Shown here: positions 8,120-17,391 of the stretch, one piece after another | How positions within the stretch are numbered: the stretch's first letter is position 1 | Layout: each line of letters opens with the position of its first letter | Assembly (NCBI RefSeq): GCF_030167915.1 | Contig: NZ_JARGNB010000003.1 | Location: 124,001 to 188,000, forward strand | Direction of reading: 5' to 3' | Length of the DNA stretch: 64,000 nt | DNA from: Aquabacterium humicola | GTDB taxonomy: Bacteria; Pseudomonadota; Gammaproteobacteria; Burkholderiales; Burkholderiaceae_C | Translations under genes and position numbers: made by a program | Notes under the pieces: generated by a model | The model's input: the letters and a program-made list of their open reading frames with translations, nothing else | Database searches by the model: none | Told to the model about the DNA's origin: nothing

Positions 8120-8968
8120 TCAGCGCGGTGCTGCGAAGTACCGCGACAAGGCGTCCTCGAAGGCGGGCAGGTCGGAGCCGACGTGCGTGCTGTTGTACTC
8201 GGCATGCGCCAGCGTCAGGCCCGGATGGGCTTCCGCCGTCATCTGCTCGTAGAGCGCACGGACCATCGGGCCGTTGAAGTTCTGGGCCCCCGCGAGGAAC
8301 AGCGTCGCGGGCAGCGCGCGGCCCGCGATGCTCTGCTCGTACTGCAGGTAGCCGGACGCATTGCCGTGCGTGCCGAAGCTCGAATCGGTCGACAGGTAGT
8401 GCGAGAAGCTGAGGTTGCCCGACGGCGCTTCCAGCACCAGCGCGGCGACGACGAAGTAACCGCCATGCGACAGGCCCGACAGCGCGCGGCGCTTCGCATC
8501 CGCGCGGTACTGGCGCTCGATCGCGGGCGCCAGTTCCGTGGCGACGAACTGCAGGTAGCTCGCGGCGCCGGGCAGCAGGAAATCGCTGTTGCGGCGCTGC
8601 GTGCCGCCGATGCCCACCAGGATGGCCTGCGTGCCGCGGCGCTGCATCACGTCCTTGAAGGCGTCGAAACGCGGCTGTCCGCCGGGGCCGTAGGGCGCGT
8701 CGCCTTCGGTGGCGTAGATCACCGGCAGCAAGCCGGTGCCGCTGGCGTAGGACGCCGGCAGCCAGACCTGGATCGCATAGGCAGCGCCCGTGTTCTGCGA
8801 CACGAGCGTGAAGCTGATCACCTGCCCGCTCGGCTGAGACGGCGGATCGCCTGTCGATCCGCCGCCGCCGCAGGCCGACAGCGCCGCTGCCAGCAGCACC
8901 AGGGCGTGGCGCCGCGAGGGCTGCAGGCGCCGCAGCGGGTCTCGTGCCGATCGATCGACAACAGGCAT
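8120..8968 (-). CDS. Esterase-family lipoprotein (alpha/beta hydrolase)
   Basis: A 282-residue protein. The N-terminal signal ends in a lipobox (AALSAC), so it is predicted to be lipid-anchored. The mature part matches the esterase D/enterochelin-esterase group: an N-terminal strand region (FTLVSQNTGAAYAIQVWLP), then nucleophile GLSHGG and a C-terminal histidine (NSTHVGSD). The start at 8968 is chosen because it places the signal peptide at the N-terminus; an upstream in-frame extension lacks signal character. Substrate unknown; siderophore or acyl esters are possibilities only. Confidence 0.8.
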   Translation of the reverse strand: MPVVDRSARDPLRRLQPSRRHALVLLAAALSACGGGGSTGDPPSQPSGQVISFTLVSQNTGAAYAIQVWLPASYASGTGLLPVIYATEGDAPYGPGGQPRFDAFKDVMQRRGTQAILVGIGGTQRRNSDFLLPGAASYLQFVATELAPAIERQYRADAKRRALSGLSHGGYFVVAALVLEAPSGNLSFSHYLSTDSSFGTHGNASGYLQYEQSIAGRALPATLFLAGAQNFNGPMVRALYEQMTAEAHPGLTLAHAEYNSTHVGSDLPAFEDALSRYFAAPR

Positions 8969-9068
8969 GGGCACTCCAGGGCTCTCGGCGAAGCGAAGCG
9001 CGCAGCTTAAGGCGTGGGAACCCCCGATCGCGACGGGCCGCGCCGGGCGCACAATGCATCGGACACCC

Positions 9069-10559
9069 ATGCCGAAGATCGCCCGATCCGACATCGTCGT
9101 CCCGAACAAGCTCGAGCCTGCCGCGCGCGAAGGACTGATCGAGGCGCTCTACAAGGTCCACTGCCAGGTCTTCGACGGCGTCAGCCGCGACGCGTTCGCG
9201 AAGTACGTCGTCGAGTCGAAGGCCGAGCACACCTGGATCAACGTGCACCGCGATCACGCCGGCGAGATCGTCGGCTACTTCGCGCTGCACATCTTCGAGC
9301 GGGAGCTGGGCGGCCAGGCGTGCGCCATCTTCCGTGCGGAAGCCGGCACCTTGCGCACCCACCGCGGTGGCAATACCAATACGCGCTTCGGCCTCGAGCT
9401 GGCGCTGCCCTACCTGCTGCGCCACCCGGGGCGGCGGATCTACTACCTCGGCTCGCTGGTGCACCCGTCGAGCTACTGCCTGTTCGACAAGCTCTTCGAC
9501 GTGGTCTGGCCGAGCGCCCGGCATCCGCCGCCGCCGGACGTGCTCGCCTTCATGGACGAGCTGGCGAACTCGTTCGGCCTCGAGCGCGTCAGCGCCGACA
9601 ACCCGCTCACCCGCCAGGTGCACTGGATCACGCGCGACACCGAGGTCGAGCGCCACTACTGGCGCCAGTGCAACAAGCCCGCGGCGCGTTTCTTCATCGA
9701 GGCCAACCCTGGCTACGGCGAGGGCGATGGGCTCGTCACGCTGGTGCGGGTCGACGCGCACAACCTCCGGCACCTGATCGCCAGCTTCTTCGGCGAGCGC
9801 TACGCGCGGCGCAAGGAAGCGTGGATGGTGCGGCTGTACCGCCTGCCCATCGGCGGGCAGCTGCTGCGTCCGGCGGAGGTGGTGCGGCGCCTTCAGGCGA
9901 CCACCCTGTTCGGCTCGTTCGACGCCCCGAGCCTGGCCACGCTGGCACGCAGCGCGCAGATCGTCGCGCTGCCGGCGGGCAAGGACCTTTTCCGGGCCGG
10001 CGACCCCGGCGACGAGCTCTACGTGATCGCGCGCGGCGCCGCCTATGTGCTGTCCCCGGGCGTTGGCGACGGCGAGGGTGGGGGCGACGCCCACATCATC
10101 GACGAGCTGGCCGCCGGCGACCTGTTCGGCGAGATCGCGATGCTCAGCGGCGATCGCCGCAGCGCCTCGGTGCGCACGGCCACCGCGACGCTGCTGATCC
10201 AGATCTCGCGGCCGGCCTTGTTCTCCATCCTCGATGCCCACCCGGAGCTCAGCGAGATCATCTGGAAGAACTTCGCCGCGCGGCGCTTCGACGACTGCGT
10301 GCGCAGCCTGCCGGGGTGGAAGACGATGGCGCGCGCGGCGCGGCTGGCGGTCGTCGACGCGGGGCAGCACCGGCCGCTGGCCGCGGGCGAGCGCGCCGAG
10401 CTGAGCGCCGGGGACCGGCTGCTGGTGCTGCTGGGCACCGTGCAGGTCGAGCAGGCGGGCACGTCCACCGTCGTGCGCGCGCCCGCCTTCTTCGACACGA
10501 CGCAGGCGATGGCCGTGACCGCCAGCGGCGCGGCGCGCATCGTGCGGATCGCGCGCTGA
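9069..10559 (+). CDS. N-acyltransferase-like domain fused to a cyclic-nucleotide-binding domain
   Basis: A protein of about 496 residues with two regions. Residues ~1-255 look like a GNAT-type acyltransferase (GEIVGYFALHIFE, then RIYYLGSLVHPSSY). Residues ~280-420 are a cNMP-binding/CAP-type beta-roll (LFRAGDPGDELYVIARGAA, GDLFGEIAMLSGDRRSASVR), with the GE...R(S/A)A phosphate-cassette features. The remaining ~80 residues look like a partial second beta-roll. A regulated acyltransferase gated by cyclic nucleotide is an inference. An alternative ATG lies at 9054. It is convergent with the phospholipase gene. Confidence 0.75.
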   Translation: MPKIARSDIVVPNKLEPAAREGLIEALYKVHCQVFDGVSRDAFAKYVVESKAEHTWINVHRDHAGEIVGYFALHIFERELGGQACAIFRAEAGTLRTHRGGNTNTRFGLELALPYLLRHPGRRIYYLGSLVHPSSYCLFDKLFDVVWPSARHPPPPDVLAFMDELANSFGLERVSADNPLTRQVHWITRDTEVERHYWRQCNKPAARFFIEANPGYGEGDGLVTLVRVDAHNLRHLIASFFGERYARRKEAWMVRLYRLPIGGQLLRPAEVVRRLQATTLFGSFDAPSLATLARSAQIVALPAGKDLFRAGDPGDELYVIARGAAYVLSPGVGDGEGGGDAHIIDELAAGDLFGEIAMLSGDRRSASVRTATATLLIQISRPALFSILDAHPELSEIIWKNFAARRFDDCVRSLPGWKTMARAARLAVVDAGQHRPLAAGERAELSAGDRLLVLLGTVQVEQAGTSTVVRAPAFFDTTQAMAVTASGAARIVRIAR

Positions 10560-10583
10560 CGACAGCCGCGGATCGCCCTGTCG
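10560..10583. terminator. Convergent-gene hairpin
   Basis: CGACAG (10560-10565) and CTGTCG (10578-10583) pair across a 12-base loop in the 28-base gap between two convergent stop codons. No T-run is present. Confidence 0.4.
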
Positions 10584-10587
10584 CCTG

Positions 10588-12153
10588 CTACAGCGCGTCC
10601 TCGGACACCAGCAGCGATTGCAGCCACAGCACGAAGTCGAGCCACAGGCTCGCGTGCGGCTCTTCGCGCCGCACCTGGGTCTGGCCGCTGTCGTCGCGGA
10701 CATGCCATTCGACCGTGTGGCCGTCTTCGCCCAGCTGCAGCCGGTACATGCTGCCGAAGGCATCGGCGCGCAGCAGCCCGAGTGCTTGTTGCGTGAGCGC
10801 CGCGCAGTCGATGGTGACGCCGAGCTCGGTATTCAGCGTCGCCGAGCGAAGATCGAGGTTGACCGACCCCACCACCATCCAGCGCCGATCCACGCCCGCC
10901 ACCTTGGCGTGCAGGCGGGGCGTGGACTTGCCGAAGACCCCGAAGGTTTTCGACCGCCGCACCAGTTCGGGACCGAACTCGTACACCTGCACCCCCAGCC
11001 GCAGCATGTCGGCGCGGTAGCGCGAGTAGGCGCGGTACACCAGCGGCTCGTCGGTGGAGCCGAGCGAGTTGGTGACGATCAGCACGCGCGTGCCGCGCTT
11101 CTGCGCTTCGCCCATCATGCGCAGGCCGACCGGACCGGGCAGGAAGTACGGATTGACGATGACCACCTCCTCGCGCGCGGCGGCGATCACGTCGAGCTTG
11201 GCGCGCATGGCCGGGCTGGCCTTGTTCGGGTCCGGCGGTTGCAGCACCTTGTCGGGCGGGTCGTCGTGCACGCGGGCACTGCCGGGCAGCAGTTGCAGCC
11301 GGCCCTGCGCGATCTGCGCCCGGACCGTGCTCTGGCCCAGGTAGTCCTTCGGCGGCACGTTCGGCGGCGGACCGGCGATTTCCGCCAGCCGCACGTCGAA
11401 GTCGGCGCGGCGCTCGGCGGGCTTCATCGCGCGTTCCAGCGCGTGCAGCCGCTGCTCCAGCGCCCACACCTGTTCGCTGTTCCAGTAGCGGTCGAAACTG
11501 GCCGACAAGTCGCGCACGACGGCGCCGGTGGAGAGCACGTCGAGGTCGATGAAGTTGGCCTGGCCGTGGCGCGTGAAATATTCGTCGGCGAGATTGCGCC
11601 CGCCGTAGACGGCCACCTGGTTGTCGGCGACGAAGAGCTTGTTGTGCATGCGGCGGTTCACGCGCGAGAACTCGTGCAGCGACAGCAGCATGCGGCGGAT
11701 CGGCGTGCCGAAGCGTTCCGGCAGCGGGTTGAACAGGCGCACCTCGACGTTCGGGAACGCGGCCAGGCCGCGCAGCACGAGGTACAGGTCGCCGGCGTAA
11801 TAGTCGTCGACGAGCAGCCGCACGCGCACGCCGCGCAGCGCGGCATCCCGCAGCGCCGACAGGAAGGCGGCGCCGGCGGTGTCGGCATGCACGTGGTAGT
11901 ACTGCGCGTCGATCGAACGCGTCGCCGCTTCGGCCAGCGCCAGGCGCGCATCGAAGGCCATTTCGCCGCTGGGCAGCAGCCGGAAGCCCGACTCGCCGCC
12001 GGCAGCCTCGGCCAGGCTCGCCGCGGCGATGCGCCCGAGCGGCGTGCCGCCGGTATCGGCGAGGGCGCTGCTGGCGGGCTGCTGGACGCGCGGCGGCAGC
12101 GTCGTGCACGCGGACAGCAGCAGCACGAAGAAGGCGGTGAACCAGCGACTCAT
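10588..12153 (-). CDS. Phospholipase D / cardiolipin synthase family lipoprotein
   Basis: A 521-residue protein with a lipoprotein signal (FFVLLLSACTT). Two HKD motifs of the PLD superfamily are present: HNKLFVADNQVAVYGGRN and RLHAKVAGVDRRWMVVGSVN, each with the downstream G-G/S and N. The arrangement matches YmdC/ClsC-type phosphatidyltransferases that act at the membrane in phospholipid metabolism. The ATG at 12153 is chosen because it starts directly at the signal. Other PLD activities, such as hydrolase or nuclease, cannot be excluded. Confidence 0.85.
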   Translation of the reverse strand: MSRWFTAFFVLLLSACTTLPPRVQQPASSALADTGGTPLGRIAAASLAEAAGGESGFRLLPSGEMAFDARLALAEAATRSIDAQYYHVHADTAGAAFLSALRDAALRGVRVRLLVDDYYAGDLYLVLRGLAAFPNVEVRLFNPLPERFGTPIRRMLLSLHEFSRVNRRMHNKLFVADNQVAVYGGRNLADEYFTRHGQANFIDLDVLSTGAVVRDLSASFDRYWNSEQVWALEQRLHALERAMKPAERRADFDVRLAEIAGPPPNVPPKDYLGQSTVRAQIAQGRLQLLPGSARVHDDPPDKVLQPPDPNKASPAMRAKLDVIAAAREEVVIVNPYFLPGPVGLRMMGEAQKRGTRVLIVTNSLGSTDEPLVYRAYSRYRADMLRLGVQVYEFGPELVRRSKTFGVFGKSTPRLHAKVAGVDRRWMVVGSVNLDLRSATLNTELGVTIDCAALTQQALGLLRADAFGSMYRLQLGEDGHTVEWHVRDDSGQTQVRREEPHASLWLDFVLWLQSLLVSEDAL

Positions 12154-12272
12154 GGCTTCGATTCGGACCCGCATCGAACGTTGCGCCGATTCTGCGCCCT
12201 TGCGGCGGCCCGTGCGCGGTGAAAGGTTCAAGCGCCGGCAGTGCGCTTTGTCACCGCGCGCGGCGGCCGGTG

Positions 12273-13526
12273 TCATGCCGCTGCCGCCTCCGGCGAGCGC
12301 CCGGGCGTGCTGCTGCTGCGATAGGCCCAGAACCGCGGCAGCGCGAAGCCGGTGAGGATCACGCCCGCCAGGCAGATCGCGCCGCCGATCCAGATGGCGG
12401 CGGAAACCCCCCAGGCATCGGCCATGAAGCCGGCGCGCGCGCTGCCGATCAGCGGGCCGGTGAGGTAGCTGATCATCTCGATGCCCGCCAGCCGCCCACG
12501 TAGCGTGTTAGGAATGGTCTCGTTCCAGATCGTGCCGCGGAAGACGCCGCTGACCATGTCGGCCGCGCCGGCCGCGGCCAGGCAGGCCAGCGCGAGCATC
12601 AGGCTGGGCGCGAAGCCGAGCGCGACGATGCCCAGCGCCCACGCGGCCGCGGCGATGACCACCGCGCGGCCATGGCGCGTGACGCGGCCGGCCCAGCCGC
12701 TGAACAGGCCGATCGCCAGCGCGCCCACCGACATCGCCGACAGCAGCCAGCCCACCGACTCGGTGCGGCCGTTGGCTTGCGCCATCGCCGGGAACAGCGC
12801 CACCGGGAAGGCGAAGGCCATCGCGATGATGTCGACGATGTAGGTGCCCATCAGCACCGGCCGCGCCCACGCGAAGCGCAGGCCCTCGGCCAGGTCGGCC
12901 AGCAGGTGCGGGCGCTCCCCGGGCACGCCGGCCGTGCCCACCGCCGCGCGCGGGATGCGGGCAATGAAGAACAGCGCCGCGAGGAAGGTGGCGAAGTCGA
13001 ACAGGTAGGCGCCCACCGCGCCCCAGCGCGCCAGCAGCAGCCCGGCCAGTGCCGGCCCCGCCACCATGCCCACCGTGCCGCGCACCGAGGACAACGCGGC
13101 CACGGCGGCGAACTCCTCGGGGCGCGCGAGCTTCTGCGTCAGCGCCTCCAGCGCCGGCCGATGGAAGCCGCTGGCGCCCTGCAGCACCGCCACCAGCGCG
13201 TAGATCGCCAGCACGCTGGGCGCGGTGGCCAGCGCATTGGCCAGCAGCCCGGCCAGGCACAGCGCCATCAGCGCTTCCGACGCGATCAGCAGGCGCTTGC
13301 GGTCCACCCGGTCGGCCACCGCGCCGCCGAGCAGCCCGCAGGCGAGCACCGGCACCAGCTGCACCAGGCCCAGCAGGCCGACCTGCGCATTGGAACGGGT
13401 CAGCTCGTAGATCTGCCAAGGCACGGCCACGTAGCTGACCATCGTGCCCAGGCCGGAGATGAACTGGCTGGCGAAGAGGCGGCGGAACGCGGTGTTGTGG
13501 CGCAGCGGGCCGATGTCGATGAGCAT
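12273..13526 (-). CDS. MFS transporter, EntS (MFS_3) type
   Basis: A 417-residue permease with about 12 hydrophobic segments. It shows the MFS loop motif GGAVADRVDRKRLL between helices 2 and 3 and the N-terminal FRRLFASQFISGLGTMVSYVA typical of the EntS/MFS_3 branch, which exports enterobactin or small lipophilic compounds. No siderophore biosynthesis genes are nearby, so the substrate is open. It ends 119 bases upstream of the phospholipase gene on the same strand. Confidence 0.85.
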   Translation of the reverse strand: MLIDIGPLRHNTAFRRLFASQFISGLGTMVSYVAVPWQIYELTRSNAQVGLLGLVQLVPVLACGLLGGAVADRVDRKRLLIASEALMALCLAGLLANALATAPSVLAIYALVAVLQGASGFHRPALEALTQKLARPEEFAAVAALSSVRGTVGMVAGPALAGLLLARWGAVGAYLFDFATFLAALFFIARIPRAAVGTAGVPGERPHLLADLAEGLRFAWARPVLMGTYIVDIIAMAFAFPVALFPAMAQANGRTESVGWLLSAMSVGALAIGLFSGWAGRVTRHGRAVVIAAAAWALGIVALGFAPSLMLALACLAAAGAADMVSGVFRGTIWNETIPNTLRGRLAGIEMISYLTGPLIGSARAGFMADAWGVSAAIWIGGAICLAGVILTGFALPRFWAYRSSSTPGRSPEAAAA

Positions 13527-13581
13527 GCACGGGATTCTGGCGCGCCCGGCCGCGGGCGGGCGCTGGTGATCGCGGTCGCCT

Positions 13582-13599
13582 TCTGACGTGTCTGACGTG
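13582..13599. repeat. Perfect tandem 9-bp repeat TCTGACGTG x2
   Basis: Two adjacent copies of TCTGACGTG (13582-13590 and 13591-13599) lie 55 bases upstream of the MFS start codon, in the divergent region with the ABC_sub_bind gene. It may be a regulator site, but nothing else supports that. Confidence 0.5.
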
Positions 13600-13706
13600 T
13601 GCAACCCCCGGCCGGCCCGCTGCGCGCCGGCCCAGGTCGAGGCCAGGCCGCCCAAGCTTGCCGGTAGGCCGCCGACAGGGCAAAGTCCCTCGTCGCAGGT
13701 GCCCAG

Positions 13707-14678
13707 ATGACCGTGAACCGACGCGCCGTGCTGTTGCTGCCGCTCATGGGGCTGGAGACGGTGCGTGCGCAGGCGGCGAAGGTTCGGCTGGTGGGCTACC
13801 TGTCGCTGGCCCCGCCCGGCATCGGTCTGCGCGCGTTCCGCAGCGCCCTGCAGGCGCTGGGCTACGTGGAGAGTCACAACCTGCGCTTGCTGACCCGTTC
13901 CGCCGATGGCCACACCGACCGCCTGGACGAACACGTGGCCGGACTGCTGGCACACAAGGTCGACGTGCTGGTGGTCGTCTCGACCGCCACCGCCGTCGCG
14001 GCGCACAAGGCCACGACGACGACTCCCATCGTCTTCGTCAGCGTCATCGATCCGCTCAAGGTCGGCCTGGTGGCCAGCCTGGCCCGGCCCGGCGGCAACA
14101 TCACCGGCATCGCCGGCTGGGTGGGCAACGCCGGCTTCGCCGGCAAGTGGATCGAGCTGCTGAAGGAAGCCGCGCCGGAGATCACGCGAGTGGCCGTGCT
14201 GTCGAATGCCGCCAACCCGCAGACGGCGCAGCAGTTGAGCGAGATCGAAGTCGCCGGCAGGGCCCTGCAGCTGCGGCTCGAACTGCTCGACGCGGGCAAC
14301 CCCGCCGCACTGGAGCGGGCGCTGGGCGACACCGTCGCTCGTGGTGCGCAAGGGCTGCTGGTGGCGGGCGACCCGTTCTTCAGCGTCCAGCAGGCCCGCA
14401 TCACCCGGTTCGCGGCCAGCCGCAGGCTGCCCGCGGTGTACTTCTTTCGCTCGTTCGTCGAGGCCGGCGGGCTGATGAGCTACGGCGCGCACCAGGAGGA
14501 CTCCTATCGGCGCGCCGCCGCGTATGTGGATCGCATCCTGAAGGGTGAACGGCCGGCCGACCTGCCGGTCGAGCTGCCGGCGCGCTTCGAACTGGTGATC
14601 AACCGGCGCGCCGCGCGCGACATCGGCCTGGCGCTGCCCGCGGCGCTGCTGATGCGCGCGGACGATGTCATCGAGTGA
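13707..14678 (+). CDS. ABC-type substrate-binding protein, ABC_sub_bind (DUF534/TrpX) family, orphan
   Basis: A 323-residue periplasmic binding protein with a short N-terminal signal (NRRAVLLLPLMGLETVRAQA). The family hallmarks VSVIDPLKVGLVASLARPGGNITG and the C-terminal YVDRILKGERPADLPVELP/FELVINRRAARDIGL block are all present. The family binds amino acids or aromatic compounds for import. No permease or ATPase gene is adjacent. A homologue of the same family lies at 39196-40176, also an orphan. Confidence 0.85.
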   Translation: MTVNRRAVLLLPLMGLETVRAQAAKVRLVGYLSLAPPGIGLRAFRSALQALGYVESHNLRLLTRSADGHTDRLDEHVAGLLAHKVDVLVVVSTATAVAAHKATTTTPIVFVSVIDPLKVGLVASLARPGGNITGIAGWVGNAGFAGKWIELLKEAAPEITRVAVLSNAANPQTAQQLSEIEVAGRALQLRLELLDAGNPAALERALGDTVARGAQGLLVAGDPFFSVQQARITRFAASRRLPAVYFFRSFVEAGGLMSYGAHQEDSYRRAAAYVDRILKGERPADLPVELPARFELVINRRAARDIGLALPAALLMRADDVIE

Positions 14679-14736
14679 TCGGCGACGCCGCCGTATATTG
14701 CTCGGCACGACTGGCCCTCTTCGAGGAGACCGACGC

Positions 14737-14844
14737 ATGCAAAACCGGATCGGCATGGTGCAGCCCAATGCGCACACGGGGTCGGCGCATCGTCACAGCG
14801 CCGCGCGGTGGTGGCCCCGCCCCCATCGGAGGACTGCGCGGTGA
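14737..14844 (+). CDS. Putative small upstream ORF (35 aa), coupled to the S9 peptidase
   Basis: A GAGGAGA Shine-Dalgarno (14723-14729) precedes an ATG at 14737. The frame runs 35 codons (beginning MQNRIGMVQPNAHTG) and its TGA overlaps the GTG of the S9 peptidase in a GTGA junction. This geometry suggests a leader peptide or small protein translationally coupled to the peptidase. The sequence matches no family I recognise, and it could be a chance frame. Confidence 0.3.
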   Translation: MQNRIGMVQPNAHTGSAHRHSAARWWPRPHRRTAR

Positions 14845-16730
14845 GTCCGGTCAGCGCCGCCTGCGGCACCTGGCCGTCGCCGATCAGCGCCGCGTGCGTG
14901 GCGGCGGGCAGCAAGCCGCTGTCGTCACTGCGCGTCGAGGGTACAAGCATCCACTGGCTGCAGGGGCTGCCCGAAGAAGGCGGCCGCGTTGCGGCCCTCG
15001 TGTCGACGCCCGCCGAGTCGCTGCCGCGGCGGCTCACGGCGGCGTCGCTCAACGTGCGCACCCGCGTGCACGAGTACGGCGAGGGCGCCTACGCCCTCGC
15101 CGGCGAGGTGCTGTACCTGTCGAACTTCGCCGACAACCTCGTCTATCGGCAGGGCGCCGATGGCGTGGCTCGCGCGATCACGAGTGACCGCTTGCAGCGC
15201 TACGCCGACTTCGAGCTTGATGCGGCGCGGCGCCGCCTGATCGCGGTGCGCGAGGACCATCGCGACGCGTCGCAGGAGCCGCGCAATTCGCTGGTCGCGA
15301 TTGGCCTCGATGGCGCAACCGAGCCGGTCGAGCTGGCGGCGGGTCACGACTTCTACGCTGCCCCGCGCCTGTCGCCCGACGGCCGGCAGCTGGCCTGGCT
15401 GGCGTGGAACCATCCTTCGATGCCGTTCTTCGACACCGAGCTGTGGCTTGCCGACGTGGCCGCGGACGGTACGCTCGTCGCGCCGCGGCGCCTCGCCGGC
15501 GGCATCGGCGAATCGCTGGCGCAGCCCGAGTGGTCGCCCGACGGGCACCTCTTCGTCGTCTCGGACCGCTCGGGCTGGTGGAACCTGTACCGCGTGACGG
15601 CCCCGAAGGCGCTCGAAGCGCTGTGCCCGATGGACGCCGAGTTCGCGCATCCGCAGTGGGTCTTCGCGCGCAACATGTTCGGCTTCAACGGTGCCGACGA
15701 GATCATCGCGACGTGCATCGAGCAGGGCGTGAGCCGGCTCGGCCGCATCGAGGTGGCCACCGGCCGCTGGACGCCGATGCCCTGCGCCTGCACCGACATC
15801 GACGAGTTGCGCATCGGGCCGGGTTTCATCGCCCTCATCGGCGGCTCGCCGACGATGCCGCGGCAGGTGCTGCGCATCGATCTCGCCGACGGTGCCAGCA
15901 CCGTGCTGGCCCGCAGCGTCGACGAGCTGCCCGATGCGGCCTGGCTCGCCGCGGCGCAGCCGATCGCGTTCCCCAGCGCCCGTGGCCGCAGCGCGCACGC
16001 CTTCTACTACGCGCCGACGAACCCCGGCTTCGTGCCGCTGGCGGGCGAACGTCCGCCGCTCGTCGTGACGAGCCATGGCGGCCCCACTTCGTCGACCAAT
16101 ACCAGCCTGCGCCTGAACGTCAACTTCTGGACCAGCCGCGGCTTCGCGCTGGTCGACGTCAACTACGGCGGGTCGACCGGCCATGGCCGCGCCTATCGAG
16201 AGTTACTGAACCAGGCCTGGGGCATCGTCGATGTCGAGGACTGCGTCGCCGCAGCGCGCCACCTGGCCGCGCAAGGGCTCGTCGACGCGCAGCGCATGGC
16301 CATCCGCGGCGCGAGTGCGAGCGGCTTCACGACGCTGTGCGCGCTGATCTTCCACGATGTCTTCAAGGCCGGCGCCAGCTACTTCGGCGTCAGCGACCTC
16401 GCGGGGCTGGATGCCGACACGCACAAGTTCGAGTCGCGCTACACGACCAGCCTCGTCCCGCGCGCCGACTACGCGGCCCGCTCGCCGCTGGCCCACGCCG
16501 ACCGGCTGAACGCCCCGGTGATCTTCTTCCAGGGGCTCGACGACAAGGTGGTGACACCGGCCCAGTCGGAATCGATGGTCGCGGCGATGAAGCGGCGCGG
16601 CGTTCCGGTCGAGTACCACGCCTTCGAAGGCGAGGGCCACGGCTTTCGCAAGGCAGCGACGATCGAGGCCTGCATGGAGGCGGAGCTGGCGTTCTATGGG
16701 CGGGTGTTCGGATTCGATCCGCACGCCTAG
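14841..16730 (+). CDS. S9 family peptidase (prolyl oligopeptidase / acylaminoacyl-peptidase type)
   Basis: A 629-residue two-domain enzyme. Residues ~30-370 form WD-like beta-propeller blades (RLSPDGRQLAWLAW, EWSPDGHLFVVSDRSG). The C-terminal ~250 residues are an alpha/beta hydrolase with nucleophile GASASG, acid in GLDDKVVTP and histidine in GEGHGFRKA. The NYGGSTGHGRAYRE stretch is typical of dipeptidyl aminopeptidases. GTG at 14841 is chosen because GGAGG sits 7-8 bases before it; upstream in-frame codons lack one. No signal peptide, so cytoplasmic. Confidence 0.88.
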   Translation: MSPVSAACGTWPSPISAACVAAGSKPLSSLRVEGTSIHWLQGLPEEGGRVAALVSTPAESLPRRLTAASLNVRTRVHEYGEGAYALAGEVLYLSNFADNLVYRQGADGVARAITSDRLQRYADFELDAARRRLIAVREDHRDASQEPRNSLVAIGLDGATEPVELAAGHDFYAAPRLSPDGRQLAWLAWNHPSMPFFDTELWLADVAADGTLVAPRRLAGGIGESLAQPEWSPDGHLFVVSDRSGWWNLYRVTAPKALEALCPMDAEFAHPQWVFARNMFGFNGADEIIATCIEQGVSRLGRIEVATGRWTPMPCACTDIDELRIGPGFIALIGGSPTMPRQVLRIDLADGASTVLARSVDELPDAAWLAAAQPIAFPSARGRSAHAFYYAPTNPGFVPLAGERPPLVVTSHGGPTSSTNTSLRLNVNFWTSRGFALVDVNYGGSTGHGRAYRELLNQAWGIVDVEDCVAAARHLAAQGLVDAQRMAIRGASASGFTTLCALIFHDVFKAGASYFGVSDLAGLDADTHKFESRYTTSLVPRADYAARSPLAHADRLNAPVIFFQGLDDKVVTPAQSESMVAAMKRRGVPVEYHAFEGEGHGFRKAATIEACMEAELAFYGRVFGFDPHA

Positions 16731-16739
16731 ACTCGCCAC

Positions 16740-17000
16740 ATGGGACGCCTGACCTTCAGCATCAATGTCACCCTGGACGGCTGCGTCGACCACCAGGAGG
16801 GCATCGCCGACGACGAAACCCACGCCTTCTTCACCCGCCTGATGGACGAGAGCGCGGCGATGCTGTGGGGCCGCGTCACCTACGAGATGATGGAGAGCTA
16901 CTGGCCGGCGGTGGCCCGCGGCACGCGACGGCTGGAGCTGGTTTCGGTGAAGGCGCTCGGCAACGGCGCAGTGGCGATGCGCTACCGGCGTGCGGGCTGA
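16740..17000 (+). pseudogene. RibD/dihydrofolate-reductase-like protein with an internal deletion
   Basis: The first ~60 residues (MGRLTFSINVTLDGCVDH, then LWGRVTYEMMESYW) match the N-terminus of the RibD C-terminal/DHFR-like family. The last ~23 residues (LELVSVKALGNGAVAMRYR) match the family's extreme C-terminus. The central ~90-100 residues, including the VVGGGPSL-type nucleotide-binding region, are missing, and the join keeps the frame open. Normal members are about 180-190 residues. I infer a decayed gene that lost its middle by an in-frame deletion; an active mini-protein is unlikely. Confidence 0.65.
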
Positions 17001-17391
17001 CCAGAGCAGCCCCCGTGCTTAGGGTTGCTTAGGGTGGAGCTTCTGTGGCGATCGACTGCCAAGTCTTGGTCGGGGGACTGAAAGGTAACTTCCGCTGGAG
17101 TACTGGCGGTTGGGAGCAGCCTCTATAGCCGTTTTGCAGCGTTGTCGGTCACTCGGGCGCGAAGGCCGGACTCACGCTGACTGCCCTCAAGCAGCCGCCA
17201 GACTCGGCGACCGCGAACGGAACGAAGGTCAGCAGTACGAGATACAGCGGTCGTGGACCTGAGGTGTGGCGGCCCTCAGCCCGCGCCGCTGACTGCTTCT
17301 CTCCGAGCCGAACTTGCGCTGTCGACCCTCAGCGGTCATACGTGGCGCGCAAGAGCTGTCGTTGGCACTACCAGTTCGTTCAGTGCCCCGA
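17001..17391. other. Gene-free spacer, 391 bases
   Basis: No convincing coding frame, RNA gene or strong terminator is visible. By eye it is lower in GC than the flanks, with short degenerate motifs resembling those in other spacers of the 17-27 kb region. It lies between the DHFR-like remnant and the stop of the M1 peptidase. Confidence 0.4.
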
